This document shows, piece after piece, positions 19,379-29,813 of a stretch of 64,000 nucleotides of DNA. The stretch is from positions 1-64,000 of the forward strand of contig RFSE01000006.1 in assembly GCA_009924135.1 (NCBI GenBank), given 5' to 3'. The translations under genes were made by a program, and so were the position numbers. Within the stretch, counting starts at the first letter, position 1. Each line of letters opens with the position of its first letter. Source of the DNA: Pseudomonadota bacterium (lineage in GTDB: Bacteria; Verrucomicrobiota; Verrucomicrobiia; Limisphaerales; SXTU01). The notes beneath the pieces were generated by a model, which was given only the letters and a program-made list of their open reading frames with translations, ran no database searches and had not been told where the DNA came from.

Positions 19379-21043
19379 TTGCCGCTGACCACCAAATCCC
19401 GGCCCAATCTCCGCGTGCTCCGTGCCTGTTATTTGATTGCCCTCGCGACTGCGTTGACCGCCACCGTTCATGCGGAAAGCCCAAGCCTCGCGCACACGGT
19501 TCCCGGCGCGTTGACGCCCGGCCAGACGACGGAGATGACATGTGCAGGCACCGGTCTCACCGGCGCAACGAACCTCTGGACCAGTTGCAGCGTGAAAGTA
19601 ATTTCGGCCACTGCCACCAATGCCGGGGCCGCCAAGTTTCGCGTTGCCGTCCCCACGGACACCCCGGTCGGCATTTACGCGGCCCGCGTCGCATCGAGAG
19701 AAGGCGTGTCCAACCCCCTGCTGTTCATGGTTGATGATCTGCCGGGCGTGGCAGACCCAGGCACGAACTTGAGCGCAGCCAGTGCCCAGCCGCTCGCCTG
19801 GCCCGTAGCAGTGGATGGCGCAACCGTGGCACTCGGCAGGAAAATTTACCGCGTATCGGTCAAGGCGGGCGACCGCCTTGCCATCGAGGCCGTGGCACAG
19901 CGCCTGGGCTCGAAGCTCGACCCCGTACTGCGCCTGCTGGATCTGCACGGACGCGAACTGGCCTTCTGCGACGACGAGTCCGGCCTGGGCGGGGACTGTC
20001 GGCTCGCGCATGTGTTCGCAACTGGTGGCGACTACCTGATCGAACTGCGCGACATCCACTTTGGCGGCGGCAGTGATTACCGTTTCCACCTGCGCGTGGG
20101 CGATTTCCCCTTCGCGAGCCTGCCATTTCCCGCAGCGGTACAGGCCGGTAGGCAGGGCACGTTTAGCTTTGTCGGTCCGCAGGTTGAGAAGGTGAAACTC
20201 GTCACGACCACCGCACCTACGAACGCAACTCGCCTGGCATTGTCAGCGAAATTTCCCGGCGGTAGCTCTTCGGCATTCGTCTCTGCGCTTGTGACGGAAA
20301 CCACCGAGTTCTCGGAAGTGGAACCGAACGACAACGCCGACAACGCCACCCCCTTCACGTTGCCGGCCGGACTGAATGGCCGCTTGCTCAAACCCAAGGA
20401 CCGTGACTTCTGGAAGTTCGACGCGAAGAAAGGCCAGCGCGTCCTCTTCACCGCGCAGACGCGCAGCATCGCCTCCGCGAGCGAAGTGATGCTCCAGCTC
20501 CGCGATCTGAAAGGCACGGCCATCGCCAGTTCCTCGCCTAACGACGCGGGCGAAGGCTCGGTGACCAACACCATCCCCGCAGATGGGACGTACTTCCTCG
20601 TCGTGGATGAACTCATCCGGCGTGGCGGCCCGCAACATGCCTACCGCATCGAGGCCGCGCTGCTTGCTCCCGGCTTCACGCTCGACACCGAAGTGGAAAA
20701 AGTTGAAGCCACGCCGGGCGGCAGTTTTACAGTGAAGGTCAATGCGACTCGAAATGATTACAGCGGCACAATCGCGCTCAGCGTACTGGGTTTGAATGAC
20801 GCCCAGCTCAGTGAAGCCGTGATCAAAGAAAAAGGCACGAATGGCACATTGAAGGTAACCCTGCCAGAGAGCGCCATGCCCGGTTCGCTCACCCACTTCC
20901 AAATCGTCGGCAAGGCCAAGGTCGGCGAAACGGAGATTCAATCGCTTACGCGCACGACACCGGCCCTGCGAAAGCTCTTTCCTTCCTTCCCGCCGCGCGA
21001 ACTGGATGGCTTCATCGCATTGGGAGTGAAGGCCCAGAAATAA
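19379..21043 (+). CDS. secreted protein with pre-peptidase C-terminal (PPC)-like domains
   Basis: signal peptide; GDRLAIEAVAQRLGSKLDPVLRLLDLHGRELAFCDDESGLGGDCRLAHVFATGGDYLIELRD. Confidence 0.75.
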   Translation: MPLTTKSRPNLRVLRACYLIALATALTATVHAESPSLAHTVPGALTPGQTTEMTCAGTGLTGATNLWTSCSVKVISATATNAGAAKFRVAVPTDTPVGIYAARVASREGVSNPLLFMVDDLPGVADPGTNLSAASAQPLAWPVAVDGATVALGRKIYRVSVKAGDRLAIEAVAQRLGSKLDPVLRLLDLHGRELAFCDDESGLGGDCRLAHVFATGGDYLIELRDIHFGGGSDYRFHLRVGDFPFASLPFPAAVQAGRQGTFSFVGPQVEKVKLVTTTAPTNATRLALSAKFPGGSSSAFVSALVTETTEFSEVEPNDNADNATPFTLPAGLNGRLLKPKDRDFWKFDAKKGQRVLFTAQTRSIASASEVMLQLRDLKGTAIASSSPNDAGEGSVTNTIPADGTYFLVVDELIRRGGPQHAYRIEAALLAPGFTLDTEVEKVEATPGGSFTVKVNATRNDYSGTIALSVLGLNDAQLSEAVIKEKGTNGTLKVTLPESAMPGSLTHFQIVGKAKVGETEIQSLTRTTPALRKLFPSFPPRELDGFIALGVKAQK

Positions 21044-21086
21044 GCATCCGGCGCTCACCCCAGAAAAGCTGCCTGGTCACTGGTGG

Positions 21087-21160
21087 AATTTATCAGGAAA
21101 GCAGGAATGAAAGAGAGCCGGGCTTCTGCACGTTCCTGCCTTCCTGCTTTCCTGATTCCA
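21087..21160. repeat. inverted repeat, ttcctgc-heptad family
   Basis: atcaggaaagcaggaatg ... cctgccttcctgctttcctgatt. Confidence 0.75.
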
Positions 21161-21165
21161 AACGG

Positions 21166-23646
21166 TCAATGGTTGAAGACGAATTCGGCGGAGTTCAGCA
21201 GCGCCCAGAGGATGTCTTCCACGGCGCTTTGGCGCGTCGCGTCTTTTGCAGAGAAGGCCTTTTTCGCCAGCGCCAGTTCCTCCTCGTTGGGCCGGCGGTT
21301 GTAGGTGCTCAGGTAGAGTTCCTTCACGATGTCGTCCTCGGTGGCCTTGCCGGCGGCGAGCTGGTGGGCGCGGCCCTCGGCAGCAGTCACCTTCGCATTG
21401 AGCTTCGTGGAGTTCATCATGTGGAGCGCCTGCACCATGCTGGGTTTGGCGTCGCGCTCGCAGGGGCACTCGGCGCTGCTGTTCGGGCGGCCGAAAGCAT
21501 CCATGAACTCGCTGCTGAGCATGTGGTTCCACGTCTGGAGCGCCCGTGAACCTTCGGCGAGCCCGTTGAACGTCTCGCGGGTGGCCGTCACCTGCATCAC
21601 GGCATCCAGCAACACCTCGGCAGGCAACCGGCGACGGTAGCTGCGGGAGTAGTTCTTCGTATCGCCGACGTTGGTCTCGTTCGCGGTGGAGCTGAGCTGG
21701 TACGTGTGCGAGTTGAGGATGGTCCGCATCAGGTGCTTGAGGTCGAACTTGTGCGCGACAAAATCCTTCGCCAGCCAGTCGAGCAGCGGCTCGTTCGTCG
21801 GCGGGTTTGACGCGCGGAAATCATCCACCGGGTCCACAATGCCGCGCCCGAAGAACTGCGCCCAGACACGGTTCACGGCGGCGCGGGCGAAGAGCGGGTT
21901 CTCGGGCTGGATCATCCAGTCCACCAGCACGGCACGCGGGTCGCGGTCAGTTGGGATGACGGCTTCGGGGCCATCGGGCGCTCGGGGCTTGAGGTCTTCA
22001 CCGGTGACCGGATGTTTCATGGCGACGCTCGACGTGGCCCAGATGTATTCCGGCTCGCCGCTGATGGGAGCGGAGATGCCCTGTCCCTTGCGCCGCGTGC
22101 CACTGAAGAAGGCGGCAAACTGATAATAATCCTTCTGGTCCCATTTCTCGCTCGGATGATGGTGGCAACGCGCACAGTCGAGCCGGACGCCGAGGAAAAC
22201 CTGGCTCACGAAACCGCTGGCGTCCTCGGGCGTGCGTTTGTCACGGAAGAGCGCGGGCGGACCGGTCTTGTGCGTGCTGCCCTGGGCGGTGAGCAGTTCG
22301 CGCACAAACTGGTCGTAGGGTTTGTTCTGGCGGAAGGAGTCGCGCAGCCACTGGTCCATGAGGAAGACCGGTTTCACTCCAACGCGGAAGGGGTTGCCAC
22401 GCACGAGATCGCCCCATTTTACGGCCCAGTGATCGGCCCACGCTGGATGTTCCAGCAGCCGGTCAATGAGCTTGGTCCGCTTGTCCGGCGACTTGTCATC
22501 CAGAAACGCGGTCGTCTCTTCGGCAGTGGGCAGCGTCCCGATGGTATCGAGCGACGCGCGGCGGAAGAATTCGGCGTCCGTGCAGCCGGCCGACGGCAGG
22601 TGACCAAGCTTTTGCAGCCGTTGATACACGAGCCGGTCAATGTCATTGCTCACCGGCAGCGCGGCGAACTGTTCCGGCGGCAACATGCGGTCGCTGGGCA
22701 CCATGATCGTGCTCACGGCCACGCGTCCGAGGAAGCGCGCGACCACCGCGCCTTCGCCGCTGAACTTGCCCACGCTCACGCGGCCCCCATCGTCCACGGT
22801 GGCGAGGGACTTTTCGTTGGACATGTATTCCGCGAGGTCGGTCACATCGCGCACCGCACCGTCCGAGTAGCGCGCCTGGATGAGCAACGGCTGGGCGGAC
22901 TCGCGGCGGTAACGGCGTTCCTTCGGAAACACTTCGATGCCCAGCAGATTCGGCTCGTTCGTGCGGGCGTACGGCATGCCCTGGGCAATCCAGTTCACCA
23001 ACGTGTGATAGTCCTCGGAGTCGCGCTCCAAGCGCAGCCCGCCATCGTGCGGCACGGCCAGCACGGACTTCTTGAGCAACAGGCTTTCCTCGGGGAAGGC
23101 CGGGAAAACGCGGCGGCCACGCGCACCCTTGATGATGCTGAGGTAGTCCGCGCGCGGGTCGTAGGCAAAGATGGTGAGCTTGAAACCGTTCTGGCCGTCG
23201 GACTTCGCATGGCAGGAACCGAGGTTGCAGCCGGCCTTGCTGAGGATGGGCAGCACGTCGTTGACGAAGCTCACTTGCTGACCCTCGGGCGCGGGGAGGA
23301 CCGTGACCTTCACGGTCGCGGACTTGCCGCCGAACGATGCGGTGATGGTCGCGGTACCGGGCGCAAGCGGCTGCACCTTGCCCTCCGGGCTGACCGCAGC
23401 CACGGCCGGTTTGTCGGAGGCAAACTTAGCCGGGGCGGGCACTTCAAAGCCGGCCTTGTCCGTGCCCGTCACCGCGAGCCGATGCGGCGTGGAGCCCGCG
23501 ATCAACGGCAGTTCAGCTGGAAAGACCGTGAGCGCGCTGACGGCGCGGAGTGGGGTCGGTGCGGACGAAGAAGCGGACTTCTGCGGCTGGGTACAGGCGC
23601 TCAGGAACACGGCCACGAGGCCACTGAGGAAGAAGTTTTTGGCCAC
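21166..23646 (-). CDS. DUF1549/DUF1553 domain-containing lipoprotein (PVC-type)
   Basis: GTG start VAKNFFLSGLVAVFLSAC; Big2-like repeat; VLPILSKAGCNLGSCHAKSDGQNGFKLTIFAYDPRADY. Confidence 0.85.
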   Translation of the reverse strand: MAKNFFLSGLVAVFLSACTQPQKSASSSAPTPLRAVSALTVFPAELPLIAGSTPHRLAVTGTDKAGFEVPAPAKFASDKPAVAAVSPEGKVQPLAPGTATITASFGGKSATVKVTVLPAPEGQQVSFVNDVLPILSKAGCNLGSCHAKSDGQNGFKLTIFAYDPRADYLSIIKGARGRRVFPAFPEESLLLKKSVLAVPHDGGLRLERDSEDYHTLVNWIAQGMPYARTNEPNLLGIEVFPKERRYRRESAQPLLIQARYSDGAVRDVTDLAEYMSNEKSLATVDDGGRVSVGKFSGEGAVVARFLGRVAVSTIMVPSDRMLPPEQFAALPVSNDIDRLVYQRLQKLGHLPSAGCTDAEFFRRASLDTIGTLPTAEETTAFLDDKSPDKRTKLIDRLLEHPAWADHWAVKWGDLVRGNPFRVGVKPVFLMDQWLRDSFRQNKPYDQFVRELLTAQGSTHKTGPPALFRDKRTPEDASGFVSQVFLGVRLDCARCHHHPSEKWDQKDYYQFAAFFSGTRRKGQGISAPISGEPEYIWATSSVAMKHPVTGEDLKPRAPDGPEAVIPTDRDPRAVLVDWMIQPENPLFARAAVNRVWAQFFGRGIVDPVDDFRASNPPTNEPLLDWLAKDFVAHKFDLKHLMRTILNSHTYQLSSTANETNVGDTKNYSRSYRRRLPAEVLLDAVMQVTATRETFNGLAEGSRALQTWNHMLSSEFMDAFGRPNSSAECPCERDAKPSMVQALHMMNSTKLNAKVTAAEGRAHQLAAGKATEDDIVKELYLSTYNRRPNEEELALAKKAFSAKDATRQSAVEDILWALLNSAEFVFNH

Positions 23647-23679
23647 AGATGAAACACAGATGGAACGAAGCAAAGATGA

Positions 23680-23765
23680 ATCAGGAAAGCAGGAAGGCAG
23701 GAAGTTAATCTGGCCCGAGCGGCGACCGCCCTTTCCTGCATTCCTGCATTCCTGATTAATCCGTT
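23680..23765. repeat. inverted repeat, ttcctgc-heptad family
   Basis: atcaggaaagcaggaaggcaggaag ... tttcctgcattcctgcattcctgatt. Confidence 0.8.
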
Positions 23766-23809
23766 TTTCCTGATCTGTGTCCCATCTGTGTTTCATCTGT
23801 GGCTAAAAA

Positions 23810-24990
23810 TTATTTGGCATCCAGTTTGACCGCCGTTTTCCCGGCTTCCCACATATAGACGCTTCCGTCGTGGCCGCCGCCGAAGACCGTCTTGCCATCG
23901 GCGGTGGCAGTCACGGAGTAGAGGACGTCGCCGACGGACGAGAGCTTGCGTTCGGTGCCGGGCGAACTGCTTTGCTCGCCGTTGTGCCGCTTGATCTCGG
24001 TAATGCTGGCCGCACTGCCATCCTCGCCCACCGCCAGCAAGGTCTGTCCGCCGGGCGTCCAATGCAGCGCGGTCACGCCAGCGCTGCGGCCCGAAAACGC
24101 GGACTTCTTTTCCTGTCCGGCGATGTCCCAGACCTTGATCTCCTTGTCGGCACCGCCCGTGGCAAGTTCGGCATCGTCCTTGCCGAAGGCGACGGCCTGC
24201 ACGTAGCTGGTGTGGCCTTCGAGCTTGGCGACTTCCTTCTGCGTGGCGAGGTTCCACACGCGGGCGAGCTTGTCCGCACTGCCGGTGGCGAGGGTCTTGC
24301 CGTTGGCACTGATCTTGAGGTCGAGGATGCTGTCATTGTGCGCGATCCAGGTGGCGTAAGGCTTTTCATCGCCCACCTTCCACAAATGCACCTGGCCCGG
24401 TGCACCGCCGGGACTGTCCGCCACGGCCAGCGTGCTGCCGTCCGGCGTGAACGCGACGGCGGTGGCACGACCCGCGAGCGGCTTGTCCAGAAACCCAAAG
24501 GGCTGGAGCGTCTTCGCATCGTACAGGAGGGGGCGAGCGCGACGGCGAGCACGGGCGTGTAACTGGCCGGGAGCGCCTTAAGCTCCTCCGACTTGGTCTC
24601 CCGCGTCAGCAGCTTGAGAACTCCGGCATCCCAGACGGCACCCGCGTCCACCCAGCCGCGCAAGGTGGCGATGAGCTTGTCCGGGAGCTGTTTCTTCGGC
24701 GGCATGTGCGGGTCCGCGCCGGGGACGAGGGACTTGATGAGCGGGCTGTCGGCGGCCTTGCCGGGCTTGAGCGCCGGGCCGTTCTCACCGCCCTTGAGGG
24801 CCGCCTCACGGGAGGTCAGATCGAGCTGGCCGCGTTTCTTCTCGACGTTGTGGCAACTGAAGCACTGCGCCCGGAGAATGGTCATCGCAGCGGCGGCGGA
24901 CTTGTCCGGCGCAGCCCCGTAAAGCACGGGCGGCAGGCTCGCGAGGAGAAACGCGAGGGTGCGGAGCAGCGGCCGTGTGAACATGCACAA
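23810..24990 (-). pseudogene. c-type cytochrome/WD40-repeat protein, frameshifted
   Basis: N-part (24990 down to about 24530) has CFSCH heme motif; WD40 repeats continue in another frame (23810-about 24530). Confidence 0.75.
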
Positions 24991-25153
24991 GAAATGACGC
25001 GGGGTGCAGGGGTGAATTCACAGTTGGCAGGTAAAACCCCGTGAAAACAACCGGAAGCGGCGCGGGCGAAACGACCTTCATTGTGGAGATGTAACAGGAA
25101 ACTCGCTTCGCTCGCCTCGCAGCGCTCGAAACTGGGTTCGACGGAGTCTCGCC

Positions 25154-25918
25154 CTACCGGTTCTGCGGTGCCGCCAGCGCATTGATCTGGCTCGCCGCGT
25201 AGCCGGCCCCGAAGCCATTGTCGATGTTCACCACGGTCACGCCGCTGCCGCAGCTCGTGAGCATGCCCAGCAGGGCTGCGACGCCACCGAAGGCCGCGCC
25301 GTAACCGATGCTCGTAGGCACGGCGATGACGGGCTTGGAGACGAGACCGGCGACGACGCTCGGCAGCGCGCCTTCCATGCCGGCACAGACCACGAGGACG
25401 TTCGCGCGCTGGAGGGTTTCCAACCTGGCCAGCAGCCGGTGCAGCCCGGCCACGCCCACGTCTGAAATGCGTTCGACGCGGTTGCCCATGATCTCGGCGG
25501 TGACGGCGGCTTCGTCGGCCACGGGCAGGTCGCTCGTGCCGGCACACAGCACGCCGATGAAGCCGGGGCGCTTGGGCAAAGGCTGCTTCTCAATGGTCAC
25601 GGCGCGGGCGGCCTCGTGCCAGACGGCGCGCTTGAACTTGCGTTTGAGCAACCGCGCGGCCTCGGGAGCCAGGCGGGTGACGAGGACGTTTTGCTCGCGC
25701 TCAACCAGTTTGCCCGCGATCGCGGCAATCTGTGCCGGCGTCTTGCCTGCACCGAAGATGACTTCGGGAAAGCCCTTGCGCAGCGCCCGGTGGGTGTCCA
25801 CCTGCGCGAAGCCGAGGTCCGCGACCGGGGCGGCTTGAAAGGCGCGCAGCACTTCGTCGCGCGTGGCACGACCTGCTTGGAAGGCATCGAGTAAGGCAGC
25901 GGCTTGTTCGGCAGTCAC
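25154..25918 (-). CDS. larB: nickel pincer cofactor biosynthesis protein LarB
   Basis: GFIGVLCAGTSDLPVADEAAVTAEIMG ... VCAGMEGALPSVVAGLVSKPVIAVPTSIGYGAAFGGVAALLGMLTSCGSGVTVVNIDNGFGAGYAA. Confidence 0.92.
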   Translation of the reverse strand: MTAEQAAALLDAFQAGRATRDEVLRAFQAAPVADLGFAQVDTHRALRKGFPEVIFGAGKTPAQIAAIAGKLVEREQNVLVTRLAPEAARLLKRKFKRAVWHEAARAVTIEKQPLPKRPGFIGVLCAGTSDLPVADEAAVTAEIMGNRVERISDVGVAGLHRLLARLETLQRANVLVVCAGMEGALPSVVAGLVSKPVIAVPTSIGYGAAFGGVAALLGMLTSCGSGVTVVNIDNGFGAGYAASQINALAAPQNR

Positions 25919-26053
25919 GGAGACAGCATGAGCAAGCGGCGCGCGGGATTGAAGTCTGAAGTCCAGAGCGGATCGTAACCGCGTCAACCGGCTCACTTCG
26001 CCGCCATTGCAGCGTGCTTGTTCGCCCGTGCTCGCCTTGCTAAATTCCCGGGC

Positions 26054-26656
26054 ATGAGTCTGACCGCCGCTGATTTGCAAACCCTGCCGGCCCGCCTGTG
26101 GCGCGAGCTTGATGCCGCCACCAGCGATGCCGCCAATCCCTTTCGCACCCCCGTGCTCGGCACCACGAACCTCTTCGAATGCTCCATGCGCGTGGTAATT
26201 CTGCGAGGGGCCGACAGCTCCAAGCGCCAGCTCATCGCCTACACGGATGCGCGGGCGCAAAAGGTGCACCAGCTCAAGCTCTGCGAGCAGGCGCACTGGC
26301 TGTTCTACGACCCGGTACGCCGCGTGCAACTCCGCATCAGCGCCGGCACGATGGTGCATCAGAACGACCGCATCGCCGCCGAGCACTGGCAGGCCCTGCC
26401 CGTGACGAACCGCAAGAATTACTGCGCCAACCTGCCGCCCGGCACGGACATCCATGCACCGGGCGATGCCATCGATCCGGCCCTGAAACTGCCGACGGCC
26501 ACGAAGAAGCAGTTGGAAATCGGCTACGAAAACTTCGCCGTGCTGGTCTCGACCGTGGATCAGATCGAGTTTCTGCAACTCGGGGACGAAGGCCATGTGC
26601 GGGCGGTGTTTAACTGGACGGCGGTTGAGTGGACGGGGCTGTGGCTGGTGCCGTGA
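26054..26656 (+). CDS. pyridoxamine 5'-phosphate oxidase-like FMN-binding protein
   Basis: NPFRTPVLGTTNLFECSMRVVILRGADSSKRQLIAYTDARAQKVHQL. Confidence 0.8.
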   Translation: MSLTAADLQTLPARLWRELDAATSDAANPFRTPVLGTTNLFECSMRVVILRGADSSKRQLIAYTDARAQKVHQLKLCEQAHWLFYDPVRRVQLRISAGTMVHQNDRIAAEHWQALPVTNRKNYCANLPPGTDIHAPGDAIDPALKLPTATKKQLEIGYENFAVLVSTVDQIEFLQLGDEGHVRAVFNWTAVEWTGLWLVP

Positions 26657-26723
26657 ATAGGGGTTAGGGAAGCGGGCGAGTTTCGGGTTTGGAGTTTGGG
26701 GTAGGGGGTTTTATGCTCGCCGC

Positions 26724-27503
26724 GTGTTCCGTCCCTGTATTGACCTGCACGAAGGCAAGGTGAAGCAAATCGTCGGCGGCTCGCTGCAGGACAGCGGGGC
26801 CGGCCTGCGTACCAATTTTGTCAGCGAACGCCCCGCCGCGTGGTTCGCTGACCTTTACCGGCGCGACGGGCTTACCGGCGGCCACGTCATCCAACTGGGA
26901 GCCGGCAATGAGACTGCCGCGCGCGAGGCCTTGGCGGCGTTCCCCGGTGGCCTGCATCTGGGCGGAGGCGTCAATCTCACCAACGCCCCCGGCTGGCTGG
27001 ATGCCGGAGCATCCCACGTCATCGTCACCTCCTGGGTCTTCCGGGACGGGCAGCTCGACTTCGACCGCGTGCGGGCGCTCGTCGCAGCCATCGGCAAGGA
27101 GCGGCTGGTGCTTGATTTGAGCTGCCGTCAGCGAGCCGGCGAATACTGGGTGGTGACGGACCGCTGGCAGAAGTTCACCGAGTTCACCGTGAGTGAAGCA
27201 GCCCTCGCGCGGCTGGCGGAGTGTTGCGCGGAGTTCCTCGTCCATGCGGTGGATGTGGAAGGCCTGTGTCAAGGTGTGGACCTCGAACTGGTGCAGAAGC
27301 TGGCGCGGTGGTCACCAATCCCGGTGACTTACGCGGGCGGCGCACGGTCGCTGGCCGATCTGGAGGCGGTCACGCAGGCGGGCAATGGGCGGGTACATCT
27401 GACCATCGGCTCGGCGCTGGATATTTTCGGCGGCAGCGGCGTGCGCTACGCGGATGCGGTGGCGTTTAACCAAGGGCAGACAACGGGCAGTGGTGGGCGG
27501 TGA
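26724..27503 (+). CDS. hisA: phosphoribosylformimino-5-aminoimidazole carboxamide ribotide isomerase, eukaryotic-type HisA
   Basis: FRPCIDLHEGKVKQIVGGSL ... HLGGGVNLTNAPGWLDAGASHVIVTSWVF ... LVLDLSCRQRAGEYWVVTDRWQKFT ... TYAGGARSLADL. Confidence 0.85.
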   Translation: MFRPCIDLHEGKVKQIVGGSLQDSGAGLRTNFVSERPAAWFADLYRRDGLTGGHVIQLGAGNETAAREALAAFPGGLHLGGGVNLTNAPGWLDAGASHVIVTSWVFRDGQLDFDRVRALVAAIGKERLVLDLSCRQRAGEYWVVTDRWQKFTEFTVSEAALARLAECCAEFLVHAVDVEGLCQGVDLELVQKLARWSPIPVTYAGGARSLADLEAVTQAGNGRVHLTIGSALDIFGGSGVRYADAVAFNQGQTTGSGGR

Positions 27504-27627
27504 GGTTCTTTCAATCCCGCTCCTTGTGGTTTCACTGCTGACCCTGGTGTTGCTGGGGCTGGCAGTGAAGACGTATCGGACGTCCACCCCGGCACCCCAG
27601 TCCAACCCGCCGGTGGCCACTCGCTGA
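27493..27627 (+). CDS. 44-aa single-TM small protein
   Basis: VGGEVLSIPLLVVSLLTLVLLGLAVKTYRTSTPAPQSNPPVATR*, GTG start; stop 1 nt before next ATG. Confidence 0.4.
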   Translation: MGGEVLSIPLLVVSLLTLVLLGLAVKTYRTSTPAPQSNPPVATR

Positions 27628-27628
27628 A

Positions 27629-28066
27629 ATGCAAAAATCGCTCAACTTCGAAGAAGTCCTCGAAACGATCCTGGCCAAGGACACGCGCTACCATCGGGAC
27701 GCCTATTTCTTCGTGCGGGATGCGCTGGATGTGGCGCAGAAAAAGTTCACCCAGACCGCCAGCCGGGCCGCGAAGGACAAGCCGATGCATGTGAGCGGCC
27801 AGCAATTGCTCGAAGGCATCCGGGCGCACGCCCTGGAACAATTTGGCCCGCTCACCATGATGGTGCTCGATGAGTGGGGCGTCCGCCGGTGCGAGGATTT
27901 TGGCGAGATCGTCTTCAACATGGTGGAGAGTTCGCTGCTGGGCAAAACGGACAACGACAGCCGTGAGGATTTCAAGGGCGGTTACGAATTCTACACGGCC
28001 TTCCGCAAGCCCTACCTTCCCACGGGCCGGACGGCGCTAAAGCCCTTGGCGGGCGAGCCGGGATGA
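27629..28066 (+). CDS. Verrucomicrobia/Planctomycetes-restricted conserved protein (Minf_1886/TIGR04138-like)
   Basis: LETILAKDTRYHRDAYFFVRDALDVAQKKF ... GPLTMMVLDEWGVRRCEDFGEIVFNMVE. Confidence 0.85.
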   Translation: MQKSLNFEEVLETILAKDTRYHRDAYFFVRDALDVAQKKFTQTASRAAKDKPMHVSGQQLLEGIRAHALEQFGPLTMMVLDEWGVRRCEDFGEIVFNMVESSLLGKTDNDSREDFKGGYEFYTAFRKPYLPTGRTALKPLAGEPG

Positions 28067-28075
28067 ACGCAAGGC

Positions 28076-28657
28076 TCAGCCCATCCCGGCGAATTCGTCA
28101 TCCGTCAGCAAATCGAGGCCCATCAGCACGTAGTCATGCGTGATGGCCTGCATGTCCTTCACGTAGGCCGGGATCCGGGCCAGTTCGCCGAAGCCGATCA
28201 GGCCGAAGACCTTGATCGCTCCGTTCTGCGTGCCGATGAATTCCGCCTCCAGTTTTTCCAGACTGCACGCCCGGGCGACATTCACGATCTCCGCGACCAT
28301 TGCCTGCGCCAGCCCGCGTCCGCGAAACAGTGGATGTACATGGACGCTCACGCGGCCAATGTGCCGTTTCCACCCGCCGAGACTCTGGTGAAGCGTACAG
28401 ACCCCGATGATGTTATCTCCATCCCAGGCAAGCAGCGGCAGGTTGCGGCCCAGATCAATGCTCTCGCACCACGCCCGCACCACTTCCGCCTCCGTCACCC
28501 GGTGCTTGATGTAAAGCAGTTCCGGCGCCGGCAGTGCGGTGAAGAAGCGATGAAAGGCCGCGTGGTCGTCAGGCTCCAGCGGACGCATCCGCACGTTCAA
28601 CCCGTCACGGAGCCGGATTTCCTTCGGGTATTCGTCCAGGGCGGATTCGAGTGACAT
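28076..28657 (-). CDS. GNAT family N-acetyltransferase
   Basis: IGRVSVHVHPLFRGRGLAQAMVAEIVNVA. Confidence 0.85.
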   Translation of the reverse strand: MSLESALDEYPKEIRLRDGLNVRMRPLEPDDHAAFHRFFTALPAPELLYIKHRVTEAEVVRAWCESIDLGRNLPLLAWDGDNIIGVCTLHQSLGGWKRHIGRVSVHVHPLFRGRGLAQAMVAEIVNVARACSLEKLEAEFIGTQNGAIKVFGLIGFGELARIPAYVKDMQAITHDYVLMGLDLLTDDEFAGMG

Positions 28658-28677
28658 AACGGGTATGGGTTGGGTGG

Positions 28678-29502
28678 TTACATGACGGAACGCGAGTTCA
28701 ATTCACCGACGATGCCACGGCCGGTGGTGAAATGACGTCCATCCAGCGAAGTGGGGTCCACGCTCCAGCGCGCAGCAAGCATCGGCAACCGGTCCAGGTT
28801 TTGGAGAATTGGGTCATGCGTCTGCCCCCAGGCCGGTTCCACGGTTTCCAGATATTCGAAGCACCGCAGGTCCAGGCCCAGCTCCGCCGGGCTGGGCGAA
28901 CCCTGATGCCACACGACGTGGCCCGCCCACGCATAGGCCCGCAACACTTCGCCGGCATCAAGCCGCGCCCAGGCGTGATGGCCAAGGGCCCGGTTGAGGC
29001 AGAAGAATTGGACGAGGCCCAGTTCGCGGCTCAGCTTCGTCAGCAGGTGGAAGCACGCGTCCACATCATCACCCGGGTCAGGCAGGCCGGGGCCGACGAC
29101 AAGCACCCACTCGCCGATGGGAGGCGTGATGAAGATCCGGCGGTCGCGGGCCTCGGCCAGGCCTTCGGCCCACGTGCAGATGGTGGCGTTGGCGAGTTTG
29201 AGGGCCTTTTGCACCGCGCGCGGTTCCGTGGTGCGGATGGCGATCCAGCGACAGGGCGAATCAAATATTTCCGGCCGGAACTGCTCGCTTCGTGCCCAGT
29301 TGGGCGGCGATTCAAACCCGCTCCGCATTTCCCTCCGCCGCAACCGGGCCTGACGGGTGGCCAGCCACACGAAGAGCGCAGCGATGCCAAGAATCGACAG
29401 CAGGAGCAGCACCATGATCAGCGCCACGTAATCACCACCTTGAACCAGTCCGGAGCTGTCGCCCGTGGCGCGCAACTGGAAAAAGTTCCCGAGGGTGTTC
29501 AC
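28678..29502 (-). CDS. hypothetical membrane-anchored protein
   Basis: N-terminal TM VALIMVLLLLSILGIAALFVWLAT; 274 aa. Confidence 0.6.
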   Translation of the reverse strand: MNTLGNFFQLRATGDSSGLVQGGDYVALIMVLLLLSILGIAALFVWLATRQARLRRREMRSGFESPPNWARSEQFRPEIFDSPCRWIAIRTTEPRAVQKALKLANATICTWAEGLAEARDRRIFITPPIGEWVLVVGPGLPDPGDDVDACFHLLTKLSRELGLVQFFCLNRALGHHAWARLDAGEVLRAYAWAGHVVWHQGSPSPAELGLDLRCFEYLETVEPAWGQTHDPILQNLDRLPMLAARWSVDPTSLDGRHFTTGRGIVGELNSRSVM

Positions 29503-29564
29503 ATGCAGGAATCTAGTCCCACTGCCCGCGAGTGCAATCCGAAAATCCCCGAGCCTGCGGGCGC

Positions 29565-29745
29565 ATGTTGACGCTGCTCCCGGAGCGCGCTGTGTCCCGC
29601 TCGGAGCGGGATAAGCCGTAGCAACGTTGGAATACCGAGGGGGTGGAACGCATCAACACCTCCAGCCAGGCGCAGCCGCTGCGGCTGGTCTCCGCGACAC
29701 AGCCGCGATCCGGAATGTTTCGTTCCTGCGGGGCAGTGTCGAGAT
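29565..29745. repeat. dispersed palindromic repeat, inverted relative to 34763-34955
   Basis: gcagccgctgcggctggtctccgcgacacagccgcgatccggaa matches reverse of 34763-34955. Confidence 0.75.
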
Positions 29746-29813
29746 GCGCTCCCGCCTTCGCGCATTCAGACTTACCCATCGCCAGTCAGGCTGTGACCGG
29801 GTAATGTCGCTGC

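Noticed and set aside
22012-23652. 546-aa plus-strand ORF
   Set aside because: Shadow of the DUF1549/DUF1553 gene.
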